A stretch of DNA of 64,000 bases from Mesostigma viride (GCA_009746045.1 RPFO01000256.1:1927829-1991828), one strand, 5' to 3'; shown: positions 34,039-44,473, counted from the first letter of the stretch. The notes: a model not told the origin generated them from the letters alone. Translations and numbers: made by a program.

Positions 34039-34785
34039 CCAATCCTTTCTTTTCTTGAGCTGTAGCAGCTCACACAAGTCTACATACAAACACACACAAT
34101 GGGTACTGGATATCCTCCCCGACTACAAGTCACAACCCGCTGGGCATGACAGTCAGCTTGGATTCCTTATTATATGTACATAGCACCCATACTGGCTCAG
34201 GAGCACAAACAAATTACAATGAGTCCCTATCCCTTCACGGGAGGCTCGTTGTGTTACCCATGTACAAGAGGTTGGCCAACTGTGGCAGCCCATAGGTGTT
34301 CAGCTAAGAACTTGAGAAGTATGTACAACCTTCAGGACCTTAGGCGAAACCCCACAGATCACCCACAACAGCTCATCAGAAAACATTGCTGACCCCCAGA
34401 CGGGAGTCGGCGCCGGTCTGCTGCCCCTTATCGAACCAGACACAACATCTACGCGAAGCACATGCAAAACACAAGCTCCCATACTCGTTCCAACCGTGGA
34501 AAATCAGGGGACCTGTCGCCACCTCACCAGCATGGTGGATGGGTCAGCCAGTCCGTGAAACTCCGCCTTAAGACGGCACCAGGGAATCGAACCCCGCCCA
34601 CAAACCACAGATCTGGGGAAACCTCAGACTGAGATGAAAACCCCAGATAGACATCTCTCCATCAGAGACAATGTCAGACATTCCCACACCAGAGACATGT
34701 CTCACCCCTCAAGGTGTGCTCAGGATTATGTACAATCAAGCTCCCAGCCTGATATCCAGAGACTTAAGCACCCAGCTCTCAGCTT
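34039..34785. other. 3' untranslated part of the copia-like element
   Basis: Non-coding sequence between the pol stop and the 3' LTR, with the polypurine tract at its LTR-proximal end. Confidence 0.6.
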
Positions 34786-37700
34786 TTAGACAGATAGACC
34801 GACTTGACAGTCAGCATTCATGAGCTTCCTCAGTACATTGTACTGGGCTGGGGCCTTGTGTGGCAGCTTTGTCAATGCATCAGCAGGGTTCTCCTCGCCA
34901 GGGATATGCTTCAAGTCAACCAAACTGGCCAACTCCTTCAGCAACAAATAATCCAGGTCCCGGCTCCTGGCCAGCTGCTTGTGAACAAACTGGACCATAC
35001 CCATGCTGTCTGTTAGCAACAACGTCTCCATCTGCAAGGTCCAAGGGGTAACTGAAGCCAGCTCCAGCATTAACTCCTTTATGTACAGGCTGGACTGGAT
35101 CCCCTCGCATATGGCCCTGCATTCTGCCACATCTGAACTGATACAGACCCTCTTCTGCAGTCTGCTGTACCAGCTGAACAAACTTGCCCTGCTCTGATAA
35201 AAAGCAAACAGAGCAGCAGATCTCCCCCTGACCTTGGTAACCTGGCGAGCATCCATGGAACTGTCAACAAAGATCTCCAAGGTGATAGGCTGGGCAAAGT
35301 CAATCCCAGACAAAATCAGATCAGGGGTACTCTCCACCAACCGGGCTATGACTCGAGGCTTCTCATCCTCAAGCACCTCATCAGGCATTCTGCTATGGAC
35401 CATCAAAGACGGACCACAGATGCTGGCAAACCAGGCCCACATGCCTCTCAACTCAGGTCCTGCAGCCTGGGTGATCTTCTCTGGCAAGGCCTTCACAATG
35501 GTCTGTTTATAATCTCCTCCAGCCTGAAGCCTGATACTCCACTCCCCGTCCCTCCTGAACAGGGTAGCCTGCATTCCACAGAACACTACAGGCTTGTTGG
35601 GCTCCTGCCACAGCTCCTTGCCCAGTGAAAACTTGCCACTGATGACAGGAATAAACTTCTTCAGCCAGGTCGTGGGGGCTAGCAAATGCAGATCATCTCC
35701 ATGCAAACTAGCATACACTGGCAGACCCTCCCATTGGGCCAGCAGCAAACAGGGATCAACTGAAGACACTCTCAAGCCACACTCACTGATCAGAGCTTCC
35801 TGCAGCGTGAGTCTCCAGATGATTGGGCTCGACCTGAGTCCTTCCAGGCCCTTCAGAATAACCAGGAATTGTTGATGCAGCTCCAGCTTCCAGATGGCAG
35901 GCACCTCAACACAGTAAGGCTCATCCTGCTTCCACACCCTCCTGGCCACTTCTGGATCAGATTTTAAAAATGCCCTCTTGAAGTCCAGCAGCACTGATGA
36001 CATAGCTGCTCCCCTGTTCAGCAACCCCACGTAGAGACATAGCAAAATTCTCCATGTGTCGTGTAGCATCCCTGGCGTGTATAGCTCCTCTCCTGGCAGA
36101 CTCCCCGTGCCGTGATACTCATTCAGGACAGGCCTGACATGGGGCACTGATACCTCATCCACAACCTTCCTCTTCAGCACAAATCTCAAAGCAAGCTTCC
36201 TTGATGCTGGGGGACGTCTGTCTGTTGGTGCAGCACACTCAAACTGCAACCACTCCTCCAATGCCTTGGAGAAGGCGAGCTTCCAAGCCTCAAACAAAGT
36301 AGGCGAGCTCATCTCTTGGACCAGCTGGTCATATGTCAAAGGAGAGTGTGCAGCAAGGCTCCTGTGAGTTATGCCAATACTGCTGGGGTGCAACACAGCT
36401 GGAATCACCAAACTGGCCGCTGGGGGCACCTCCCCTTCATCCCATTTTACACCCTTGACCGGCTTGGCCCTGCACCTGACTGGAAATGTTGTCCTGAAAT
36501 TTTCTAGGGGAATCATCCCCCAGCCATCTCTTCTCAGAGCTGTAGCTCTGATAGAAATCCCAGGATTGCCCAGAAAATTCTGACCCAAAATCACAGGGCC
36601 ATCATAGTCCTCTAGGACAAGGAAGGTCACATCCACACCCATGACAGGGGCAGTAACCTCTCCCAACACCCTTAGATGCGTCCTACCACTGAAATCAGAC
36701 ACCCAGGGGCAACTTGGTTCTCCGACCAGCAGTTCTCCTGTATGCTGAGGTCCCATGACAGAAACCTGTGCATTGGTATCTATCTCCATGGCAGCTACCT
36801 CAGGTTCATCCAACTGGACAAGCTTGGACACCTTAGGCTCCTTCTTGGCTCTTTGCAAAGCCTGTACAATATCTGATAGACGCACACCCCTAGGCCTGGT
36901 GTCGGGCCGTTCCGGAGGTGCAGCCTGTCCGCCTGCTTGCCCAACCACCGTATGTGAAGGTACCCCAGGGGCCGGGCCAGGGTCACCCTGAGGGCTCGAT
37001 ACAGCTGTAGCACCCTGATCAGGAAGCTCCACGTCACCCCCGCCTTGTACACCAGCGGGCACCTGGAAGAGGTCTCCTTGATTACCTCCCCGGGGACGGA
37101 TCTTTGACCAGGACAGACGGTGCACTGCTTGGGAGCCATCAATGGCCACCCAGCACTTATGGCCAGCGGCTTCTACTCGGGTCACCACCCCATCATGCCA
37201 GCTGCCACGTTTCCCTGGAAAGCTTGGTTCCTTCCACACAACAACCTGTTGTCCAACGTTAGGTTCTAGGACACTCCAGCCCTTGTCTTTCTGCCTCAGC
37301 TTGAGGAACTTGGCCTCTAGCTTCTCCTTCCATGCCTGCTCAGCATCAGCTGGCAGCATCCTGGTATGCAGCATAAGAGGATTGATGGCAATGTCACCAA
37401 AGAACATGGGAGTCCTCAGGTTCAGCCTGTCCTCCACAGAACGTAGCCATGCAGATGTCACAATGGCAGATGACGTCCTTGGAATCCTCTCCACCAGCAG
37501 CACAGTCTTGATCTCTTGGATGGCTCTCTCCACCACCCCTTGCTGGCCGTGGCTCTCCCTGGGTGTAATCAGCAACTCTGGAAACTCTGGCAGGTTCTCA
37601 CAGCACTCAAACTGAATGTCACACTGCAACAACTCCAACCCAGGGTACCTGCTCCTTGTCAACTTCAGAGCAGCAATCAATGTAGGCTTCTCCATGTCAG

Positions 37701-38376
37701 GCAGGATCTCTAGGGTCTTGTACTTGGTATATCTGTCCACTGCCACCAGCAGCTTCAAACCCCTGATTCTCTGAATATCTACCTGCACATGGCCTGGCTG
37801 CAAAATAGGAGTCCTGGCATGAGACTGCTTGGGCTTTCTAGCAACTAGCCTGCACTTGCAAGCTTGAGCAACCTGTTGGCAGATGGAGTACAACTCACTT
37901 CCTCCCAGCCGTCTAGCAACTTGCAAAGACTGAGCTGCATGGCCAAACATGGTATGCAACCTTGAGGCAATGTCATACAAGAGAGAAAACCTTTTATTGT
38001 CATTATTAGCACTCAAGGTATGTACAGATCCCTTATGTACAGGAGGCACCAGGGTCGTGCCTGTCAGACTGTCTCCAGCCCTATCCTCATCCTGACCATC
38101 CTGTGCCAGTCCTGCACGGTCAGAATGCTTCTGAGATCCACCTGGGTCCACATCACCAGGTCCTACCTCAGGCTCAGCACCGCCATGGCGGGCACGTTGG
38201 CGAGTAACCACTGCAGCTACAGCTGGCATACTCTCTGTGGTAACCAAGCTTGCCCCATCGTGTCCAATAGGCTCTTTCACTAGAGCATGGGGCTGCCCCT
38301 CACTGCTGTCACTAGCAGCTTCATTACACACCCCTGGGGGCACCCTCCAGGGTTCAGGGATGTGTGCAGGCTCAAG
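34786..38376 (-). CDS. Pol polyprotein: integrase, protease-like, RT, RNase H
   Basis: One uninterrupted frame of about 1196 codons after the gag stop. Using residues from 38343: a zinc-binding region with LHTMFGHA and CKC (about 127-160); an integrase core with VDIQ (186), CDIQFE (241) and GVVERA (269), the D, D, E set; and a C-terminal SH3-like part (VVVWKEPSFPGKRGSWHDG). A retropepsin-like segment follows, with EIDTNAQVSVMG (about 519) and VILGQNFLG (584). Then come the RT with DFKRAFL (786) and SLHGDDLHLLA (879) in place of YVDD, and the RNase H with FVDSS (1024), SSDVAECRAI and HIPGEENPADALTK. The usual copia order is protease-integrase-RT-RH. The protease has DTN rather than DTG/DSG. 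Confidence 0.88.
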   Translation of the reverse strand, partial: LEPAHIPEPWRVPPGVCNEAASDSSEGQPHALVKEPIGHDGASLVTTESMPAVAAVVTRQRARHGGAEPEVGPGDVDPGGSQKHSDRAGLAQDGQDEDRAGDSLTGTTLVPPVHKGSVHTLSANNDNKRFSLLYDIASRLHTMFGHAAQSLQVARRLGGSELYSICQQVAQACKCRLVARKPKQSHARTPILQPGHVQVDIQRIRGLKLLVAVDRYTKYKTLEILPDMEKPTLIAALKLTRSRYPGLELLQCDIQFECCENLPEFPELLITPRESHGQQGVVERAIQEIKTVLLVERIPRTSSAIVTSAWLRSVEDRLNLRTPMFFGDIAINPLMLHTRMLPADAEQAWKEKLEAKFLKLRQKDKGWSVLEPNVGQQVVVWKEPSFPGKRGSWHDGVVTRVEAAGHKCWVAIDGSQAVHRLSWSKIRPRGGNQGDLFQVPAGVQGGGDVELPDQGATAVSSPQGDPGPAPGVPSHTVVGQAGGQAAPPERPDTRPRGVRLSDIVQALQRAKKEPKVSKLVQLDEPEVAAMEIDTNAQVSVMGPQHTGELLVGEPSCPWVSDFSGRTHLRVLGEVTAPVMGVDVTFLVLEDYDGPVILGQNFLGNPGISIRATALRRDGWGMIPLENFRTTFPVRCRAKPVKGVKWDEGEVPPAASLVIPAVLHPSSIGITHRSLAAHSPLTYDQLVQEMSSPTLFEAWKLAFSKALEEWLQFECAAPTDRRPPASRKLALRFVLKRKVVDEVSVPHVRPVLNEYHGTGSLPGEELYTPGMLHDTWRILLCLYVGLLNRGAAMSSVLLDFKRAFLKSDPEVARRVWKQDEPYCVEVPAIWKLELHQQFLVILKGLEGLRSSPIIWRLTLQEALISECGLRVSSVDPCLLLAQWEGLPVYASLHGDDLHLLAPTTWLKKFIPVISGKFSLGKELWQEPNKPVVFCGMQATLFRRDGEWSIRLQAGGDYKQTIVKALPEKITQAAGPELRGMWAWFASICGPSLMVHSRMPDEVLEDEKPRVIARLVESTPDLILSGIDFAQPITLEIFVDSSMDARQVTKVRGRSAALFAFYQSRASLFSWYSRLQKRVCISSDVAECRAICEGIQSSLYIKELMLELASVTPWTLQMETLLLTDSMGMVQFVHKQLARSRDLDYLLLKELASLVDLKHIPGEENPADALTKLPHKAPAQYNVLRKLMNADCQVGLSV

Positions 38377-39562
38377 TCAATGATCAGCAGCCTTGCCCTT
38401 GCCCTTGTCCTGGGATGGACCAGCCTTGTCCTTGCTGCCACCCTGAGCTGGCTTGCTCTGACCTTCCTGCCTCAGGTACGAGGGACACTCATTCCTGAAG
38501 TGACCCTTCCCCTGGCAGAAATAACATTCCACCTGACTGATGTCCCGTGAGGTCCCACTGCTGGGCCCAGCCTTGGGAGGACCACCCACCCTCTTGAAGT
38601 CAAACTGGGACTGTGGATGTCCCGACTTCGGCGGGGTCCCCCGTCCAGCCCTTCTGTCACGCCCCCTCCTGGACCTTCCTCGACCCCTTGAAGAGGTCTC
38701 AGGCCCTCTCGAGGGCGCTGGGCCCCCGTGGCCCGATCCCCTCATGGACTTAACCGTGGGTTCAGTGGCCTCCTCATCACCTGACGAGGGCGCTTACCAC
38801 CCACGTACTTGCCGCTGAAACACTCATACAACTGGTCCGTCATGGCTGCCCAGCCATGGACCTGTCGCATGTGGATGGTCACATTATCCATGGTGACCGG
38901 ATCCAGCTGCAGCGACTTGAGAAAGTCGCCCATGGCCATCCGATCTGCGACGAAGAAGCCCTTGGCCATGGCGTCCTCCCTCAGCTTGACGAAGTCTTCA
39001 AAGGCGTGGACCACTAGCTGCCCCTTGATGGGCTTGTAGTCCAGGTATTCTTGCTTCAGGTGGGACCCATCTATGGTCCTCTTGTCACTCAGGAACGACC
39101 TGAGTCGCGTCATAAACGCCGCCCAGGTGTCCCCCGCCGCGTGTCGCTCCCGAACAAACTTGAACAGCCGCCTCGCCGACTGCCGTATGTAGGCACTAGA
39201 CGCCAGGATGCGAAGCTTGTCACCGTTGTATATCTCCGTGTACAAGTTCATGTCCTCTAACATCCTCTCAGCATCCCGGGGCTGCCAATTGTCCTTGATG
39301 GACTGAAACTGGCCTAGCACCGCGTACCCCTCAGCCACGTTGGTCGCTTAGGCGCCGCTTGATCTGCGGCTGGCGCGTTCTGACCGCCCTGCGATCCTTG
39401 GCTCTGATTATCTGGCACCTCAGCCTGGTCTCCCAGCGCCTGGCCGTCCCCGCGTCCATCGCGTCCACCGCGTCCATCGCGTCCATCTCGTCCATCCATC
39501 CCAGCGCCGCGCCGCGCGAAGCCCATAAAGCCCGCTTGTTGGTTGATAGCTCCATCCTCCAT
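38377..39562 (-). CDS. Gag with CCHC zinc knuckle, frame-broken
   Basis: ATG at 39562. The N-terminal part is Gly/Asp/Arg-rich (DGRDGRDGRGGRDGRG). The central part (39345-38795) has a copia-gag-like helical pattern (EIYNGDKLRILASSAYI, LDYKPIKGQLVVHAFEDF). The last part (38795-38377) is Arg/Gly-rich with the knuckle CYFCQGKGHFRNEC and ends at a TGA. Frame changes at about 39345 and 38795 are needed. The TGA is in frame with pol, which is open from the next codon, so gag and pol may be joined by readthrough or the stop may be a mutation. Confidence 0.75.
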
Positions 39563-39664
39563 GATGGCCTCTGTTCAGATCTGCTACAGCCAGCCAAGTG
39601 GCCAAGCAGCAATTAAAGCAATATAAGCTACTGAACAAGAAAGGAAAGTGCCAAGTGTTACCAC

Positions 39665-40582
39665 TCAGGCAAGACCACCACGGCTGGCCCCAGGCGCGTC
39701 CTGGTTCTCCTTGTCGCTGTCGTCGTCGCTGTCGCTCACCACAATCAGCTCTGGCACCCTGCTACCTGCTGCGCCGTCGTCGACCCGCTGTCGGCCCGCG
39801 ATGACTGAATCGTCACCGTTGGTATAGTAGACAGGTGACAACCCGTCGTTGGCACCCCGCGGATTGTATCTTGGCACCTCGTGGTCGCCAAGTGTCTCGT
39901 CGCCTAGCCCAGCGACACCCCCTGCTCCCACCTCAAGGTCACTATCGTACCCAAGAGGTGCAAACTCTTCCCAACGCGTCACACGAACGCGAAGGGGGGG
40001 GCAGTTCCTGAAAAGGAACTCTTGCTCGCTCCGGAAACCTGCCGACTCTTGCCGCGCGCTGTCCTCCGGTGATGGCTTCCGCTGTCGCCCCGACCTCTGC
40101 AAGCCGCCTGTATGCTCCGCTCCGCGTCGTTCACGCCTAACTGGCCCCGCTGCAACACCCTCGTCGCCGATGACGCCTGCGAAAGTACGTGGTACACCCG
40201 CACCCGCTGCTGTCGGTACAAACTCGTGTCGCCCTGCGCCAGCTGCCTCCGCAACCTCGCCTCGCCTTGCCGCCAACTCCGTCCGCACTCGCTCAGCTAC
40301 TGCTGTAATCACCGTCTGGATGCCGACCAAACCGTGAAGCTCCTGCTCGAGGTCGTCGATGCTCCGGTGCTCCGGAATGACGATGGTTTGTACGTGCCGC
40401 AGAATTCGCTCCCAATCTTCGACCTGGTCGTCGACGAATTGCACGAAGCTGCGATTAACAGGCGGACGATCTGCAAGCAATAAAGATAGATCCCGAACGA
40501 CACGACGCAATTCAGGCGAAATCGAACCCCCAGCAGACTGCCGAAACCGGAAATCCTGCTGCCGTTGTTCTTCCTGCACCAT
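39665..40582 (-). CDS. Extra 5' ORF of the copia-like element
   Basis: An intact 305-residue frame between the 5' LTR (ending at 40676) and gag. The N-terminal part is rich in Arg, Val and Asp with a helical look (PELRRVVRDLSLLLADRP, FVQFVDDQVEDWERIL). The middle is basic (GLQRSGRQRKPSPED), and the C-terminus is acidic (VVSDSDDDSDKENQD). It has no zinc knuckle and no domain that I recognise. It might encode an accessory or structural protein, or be captured host sequence. Confidence 0.55.
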   Translation of the reverse strand: MVQEEQRQQDFRFRQSAGGSISPELRRVVRDLSLLLADRPPVNRSFVQFVDDQVEDWERILRHVQTIVIPEHRSIDDLEQELHGLVGIQTVITAVAERVRTELAARRGEVAEAAGAGRHEFVPTAAGAGVPRTFAGVIGDEGVAAGPVRRERRGAEHTGGLQRSGRQRKPSPEDSARQESAGFRSEQEFLFRNCPPLRVRVTRWEEFAPLGYDSDLEVGAGGVAGLGDETLGDHEVPRYNPRGANDGLSPVYYTNGDDSVIAGRQRVDDGAAGSRVPELIVVSDSDDDSDKENQDAPGASRGGLA

Positions 40583-40675
40583 TCACCACCGGACGAGCTC
40601 CTCGCGTCGTCAACGCTGCACACCGCAACCGGCAACGACCCTCCTGGCCGTTCCGCTGAGACTGGTTGTAATTTG

Positions 40676-41371
40676 AGTTAACGTTCTTAGCAAACGCAAT
40701 GTGAAGGATATGGTTGCAATGCAGCAATGTGTGAATATGGTTGGAAACGGAGCTTTGTTAAAATTGGATAATGTTACAGCGCTCACACACTTGAGGCTTG
40801 TACACGCGCTTGCCAAGTCAAGGCACAACACGTGAGGCGGGCTCGCAAGAGATGCCCATTTGGCACTGGCCTATTGTTTATATACTTGTGCACTGTGCTT
40901 GCTAGTCCTGAGCAGCCTAGGAGGCCTGCTCAGTAATAACACCCCCGGTACAGTATTCACTACCTGTACAGCGCCCAGCTCCTATACAGTAGGTCTGCCA
41001 TACAGGCACAGTGACCACAGAGCACAGTCCACAGAGACTATTGCATCTGCACCTAGAAGTCCAGGACTAAGCCTGCGGTACCAACAGACCACAGGTTAAG
41101 GTTCCTATTTCCTGCGTACGACGTATTAATCCAATACCGTCGTAGGTACAGCACCTAATTCCTGTCAGCCCAGGAATTACTGTCGACCCCATATGTCGTC
41201 GGCAAATATTCACGTCCGACTTAGAATAACAGCCGGCTCGCGCTCGCGCGCGACCGGGAAGTCGGAACGCCATAACTTTCTTGATACTTGTCGGAATGAA
41301 CTCGTTCCGGTGCCGCTGGAATCGCAGAGATATGCCGAATCAGGATCACGCCAATGCGCTTGGCGTTAACT
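40676..41371 (-). repeat. LTR of the copia-like element (5' LTR in sense)
   Basis: 696 bp, the partner of 33343-34038, followed by the target duplicate CTGTT. Confidence 0.92.
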
Positions 41372-41500
41372 CTGTTCTCTCAAAATCCCACTCCTTGTCT
41401 GGTTTCAGCCTAGCGGTTTGTGAATGGCACGGGATCCCCCTACTCACTCCTGTGGCTATGGTGTCTTTGTGGTTTCTGTGTCATTTCCCCTAAATTGCAG

Positions 41501-42509
41501 ACCGTCTGGAGGAGAACAGGGCATCCCAGACGCGCAGGTCTGCCACCCCAGTGTCCTTCTTCCACCAGAACGACCACTCCAACCAGGTCCTGTTCCCGTG
41601 GCTGATGGACGCCTTCACCAAGGCCAAGTCGATAATCGAGGCCTGCAAGAAGGAGTGTGGGATCTGCCTGCAAGAAGCCACCTCCTTCGTCACCCTCTGC
41701 CTGCAGGACGAAGAGGTGCACCCCTGCTCCATGCTGATCTGCGAGCCCTGCGCCAGGGACATGCTCCAGGACTTCAACAACAAGTGCCCGTTCTGCCGCA
41801 AGACTCTCCGGGACGCCGGCGGGATGTTGTATGCGCCCAACCACCAGCTGAACAACATAGCTGGTGGGGTGGGGTACAAGGCGTGCAAGCACCCCGGCTG
41901 CTTCACTATCTCGCCCCTCAACGAAGCAGAGGACCACGAGGAGGAGTGTCCTCGCAACAGGTACCGGTGCGAGAACTGCGTCCGGTTCCTGCTTCTGGAC
42001 GGCCGCACCAAGTCGCATCTCGCCGGCTGCGACTTCCAGGGCACGAAGAAGGAGGTGCTCGAGCACATGACGGAGTGCCTCGACGCGGAAACCTCCAAGA
42101 AGATGGACTCCATGATCCACGCCTTCGACAAGGTGGAGGCCATCCGCTGGTCCATGGAGCACGGTTGCAAGGGCCTGATCAAGCTGATTTCCAACACCGT
42201 GGGGCTGGACGAGGAGAAGGTCATGAAATCCCTGGCCTCGATCCTCTCTGTCTGACTGCTGCTGCGTATCAGCAATCCGCCAGCCAGCCTTCCTCCAGCC
42301 AGCCTTCCTCCAGCCATCCTCCAGTCGAGCCCTCTGTGCCTTCGACCCGCCCCGCCCCGCCAGGCCTGGCTCCTGAGACTGCCATCCCTGTCGACCAGGA
42401 GTCCGTTGATGGCGAGCCTGCGGCCGCTGCTGACGACGAGGAACAGCCGCCTGCGCACCAAGGCGACCCCAACGACCTGGACTGGGCCCTGCGAGGGCTC
42501 GTGCAGTAA
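41501..42509 (+). CDS. RING-finger / TRAF-type zinc-finger protein, main exon
   Basis: The acceptor TTGCAG ends at 41500. The frame has a C3HC4-like RING (CGICLQEATSF ... CSMLICEPCARDM ... CPFCRKTL, about 41656-41810). A second Cys/His region follows (CKHPGCF, HEEECPRNRYRCENCVRF, HLAGCDF, HMTEC), similar in kind to TRAF/SIAH fingers, then a helical tail. Such proteins are E3 ubiquitin ligases. The frame stops at 42253-42255 (289 residues with exon 1). An acidic Pro/Ser-rich extension to 42509 (QPSSSHPPVEPSVP, DDEEQPPAHQGDPNDL) is open in the next frame, so one base shift at about 42250 probably hides the true C-terminus. Confidence 0.8.
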
Positions 42510-43205
42510 CAGTAGACAGCATTAGTGTAGGCATACAGTCAGCCCCTGTTATAGTGACAGATGTCAGGTTTGGGGCTTGGTATTTGTAGACAACAGCCTG
42601 TACGTGACATGTGACAGTGTTATGAAACAGCAAGTCCAGCATGCCTTGGACTGTGACAGATGATGATGTTGATGTTTTATAAAGATGTCGATGTTTGACC
42701 AGTCGCAGTCTGCAAAATTATCTAAGCTGCACATTAATATAATTTGAAGGTAGTTGGGAACAGGCCACGTGGCAGCCACAAAGCCCGGACAGGAGATTCG
42801 CGGCACGCGGACCGGTTTGGCACGGGATACTATGGGATACTTTCGGATATCTGCAGGATATTCCTACGATATATCCGAAATATCCGAAATATCCGAAATA
42901 TCCGAAAATCCCGTGGATATCCAGGAGATATTTTAGATATTTTTATATATTTACGAGATATTTTGGAAATATCTAAAAATATCTTGGAAGATCCCGTGGA
43001 AACCCAGGGGACGACCCGAAATTTTTAGCTTCCAGGGTAGATCCAAGGACGTCCCACCCCCCGGGCCGCCCACCCCCGGGCCCGGGCGAGGCTGGACCGA
43101 AATGGAAGTACAGAGGTCGAGTTAGGATTCAATACTCTTAATTTATTCACAATACTCGCTAATTATAGATTACAATACAGTCGAATACAACACCACTGAC
43201 ATACA
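42510..43205. other. Non-coding stretch with ATATCCGAA repeats
   Basis: AATATCCG-type 10-bp units repeat at 42869-42905. An imperfect palindrome of GATATTTT and AAATATC words, flanked by ATCCCGTGG, covers about 42905-42998. GC-rich CCCCGGGC words follow at 43057-43085. No gene is seen. Confidence 0.6.
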
Positions 43206-43706
43206 TCACTCCGACCTGGGCAGGATCATGCCGTGCCTGTACACGTGCGTCTTCGTGAACACCTCCTGGCTGGTCTTGATCCTCTTCACGAGATCATAAT
43301 TCAATAATAAATAACACTTGTATCGTATGAAGAAGGAGAAAGGAGTGTTCTTGACAGGATCCACGTACACCACAACCCCCTTGCGAGCGTACTGGCCCAG
43401 AGTGTTCACGACCATCACGGACTTCGGCTCGAGTTCCTCGTTGCCGAGTCGCACGCGGAGGTCCGCGTCGCTCTCGATGCTGTGAATGATGTCGCTATAC
43501 GGCAGACGGTCCACTTCGAACATGAGTTTGTTCGTTTTGGTGTCTAAAACGAGAGAAGGATCGTCGAATACGAAATGGTCGTAAATCTCGTATTCCACGG
43601 CGGGAGGGTAGGGCGGTTCTGCGAGGATGCGCAGAGCCGTCATGGGCGTCTTCACGTGTCCGGCGTCGTACGCTGGCAGGCCCGTCAACAAGTCCTCGAT
43701 CTCCAT
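43206..43706 (-). CDS. Hypothetical protein, 166 residues
   Basis: A clean frame with an ATG at 43706 and stop at 43206. The composition is that of a folded soluble protein, with no transmembrane segment or repeats (YEIYDHFVFDDPSLVLD, SVMVVNTLGQYARKGVVVYV, FFIRYKCYLLL). The LTR element was inserted 31 bp upstream of its ATG, so before that event its 5' flank was the sequence now starting at 51780. It may belong with the genes at 52.4-54.7 kb. I do not recognise the family. Confidence 0.6.
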   Translation of the reverse strand: MEIEDLLTGLPAYDAGHVKTPMTALRILAEPPYPPAVEYEIYDHFVFDDPSLVLDTKTNKLMFEVDRLPYSDIIHSIESDADLRVRLGNEELEPKSVMVVNTLGQYARKGVVVYVDPVKNTPFSFFIRYKCYLLLNYDLVKRIKTSQEVFTKTHVYRHGMILPRSE

Positions 43707-43742
43707 CTTCTATTCGTTTTGAGAAAGAGAAGGGATATTTCT

Positions 43743-44473
43743 TGTAACATCCTAGCCCCGGCGTCTAACCTCGGGCCGAGGTAGCACCTAATTCAAATGC
43801 GAAAGATCTTTTCCTACTGGACAGGGGATGCAATGCCAATTTACAATATCGTCATTAATACAAATTATCAATCATGCCAGGGTCGGCTTTACCTAAATGG
43901 GACAAGGTTGAAAAACTAATCACTCCCCAAGGGGAGGGTAGTGACGCTACTCCATAGCTGAGTATCAAGCGCGTCCGAAGGTTGGGCCACCTTCCTTGCT
44001 AATATTCCTTGCCACCGGCTCTGTCCTGACCACACTTCAACAGTGGGCCGACATGGGCCGTCGGGCGCAACCACACAAATAATACTAAGTACGTGGCTCA
44101 CACATTTATGTCCACAATTCCCACTTGTCTTTTGGTCCTACTAAAAGGCGCCGGGCCATCCGGCCCTTAGCAAACATGGTACACACAATTAGGGACGCAT
44201 TCGGCACAATTAAGGGTGCATGCTGGCTGTTGTTGCCACGGGAGGTACTACGCAGCGCAGGTGCTGACCATATACCTAAAGCTACCGGACGGTACCACAT
44301 TGGTTCCGACCGGGTACATGCACAACCGGCTGCACCAAGTCGGTATCATGTATAACTTTCTGCACACTTGTCCAAATTCAGCGGAACCTGGGGCGATTGC
44401 ACGGACGTAATAAACTCTACGTCCAAGCAGTTACGGCGGGAGCGTAACACTACTGTTGCGTTGGGATGCAACA
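43743..44473 (-). repeat. LTR (3' LTR in sense) of the LARD-like element
   Basis: 731 bp. I noticed only two differences from 51044-51774 (around 44308). Confidence 0.95.

Larger units (their letters stand above)
33343..41371 (-). mobile_element. Ty1/copia-like LTR retrotransposon, 8.03 kb
   Basis: It is bounded by 696-bp LTRs (33343-34038 and 40676-41371) that differ at only about six sites, and by the 5-bp target duplication CTGTT (33338-33342 and 41372-41376). The coding strand is minus: an extra ORF (40582-39665), gag (39562-38377) and pol (38376-34786). A purine-rich tract (minus strand AAGAAAAGAAAGG) lies next to the 3' LTR at about 34043-34060. The RT and RNase H are of copia type. 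The element lies in a short intron of the RING gene, opposite to that gene's direction. Confidence 0.9.

Noticed and set aside
34583-34606. T-arm-like GGGGTTCGATTCCC on the minus strand
   Set aside because: No matching acceptor, D or anticodon arm lies at tRNA spacing; inside the copia-like element's untranslated part.
41424-42509. 361-residue frame overlapping the RING gene as the real gene
   Set aside because: Its first two thirds lack the Cys/His pattern found in the other frame; only its last 85 codons look coding, as a shifted C-terminus.
41440-42642. Large antisense frame of about 400 residues over the RING gene
   Set aside because: A composition-driven shadow of the GC-rich RING coding strand.
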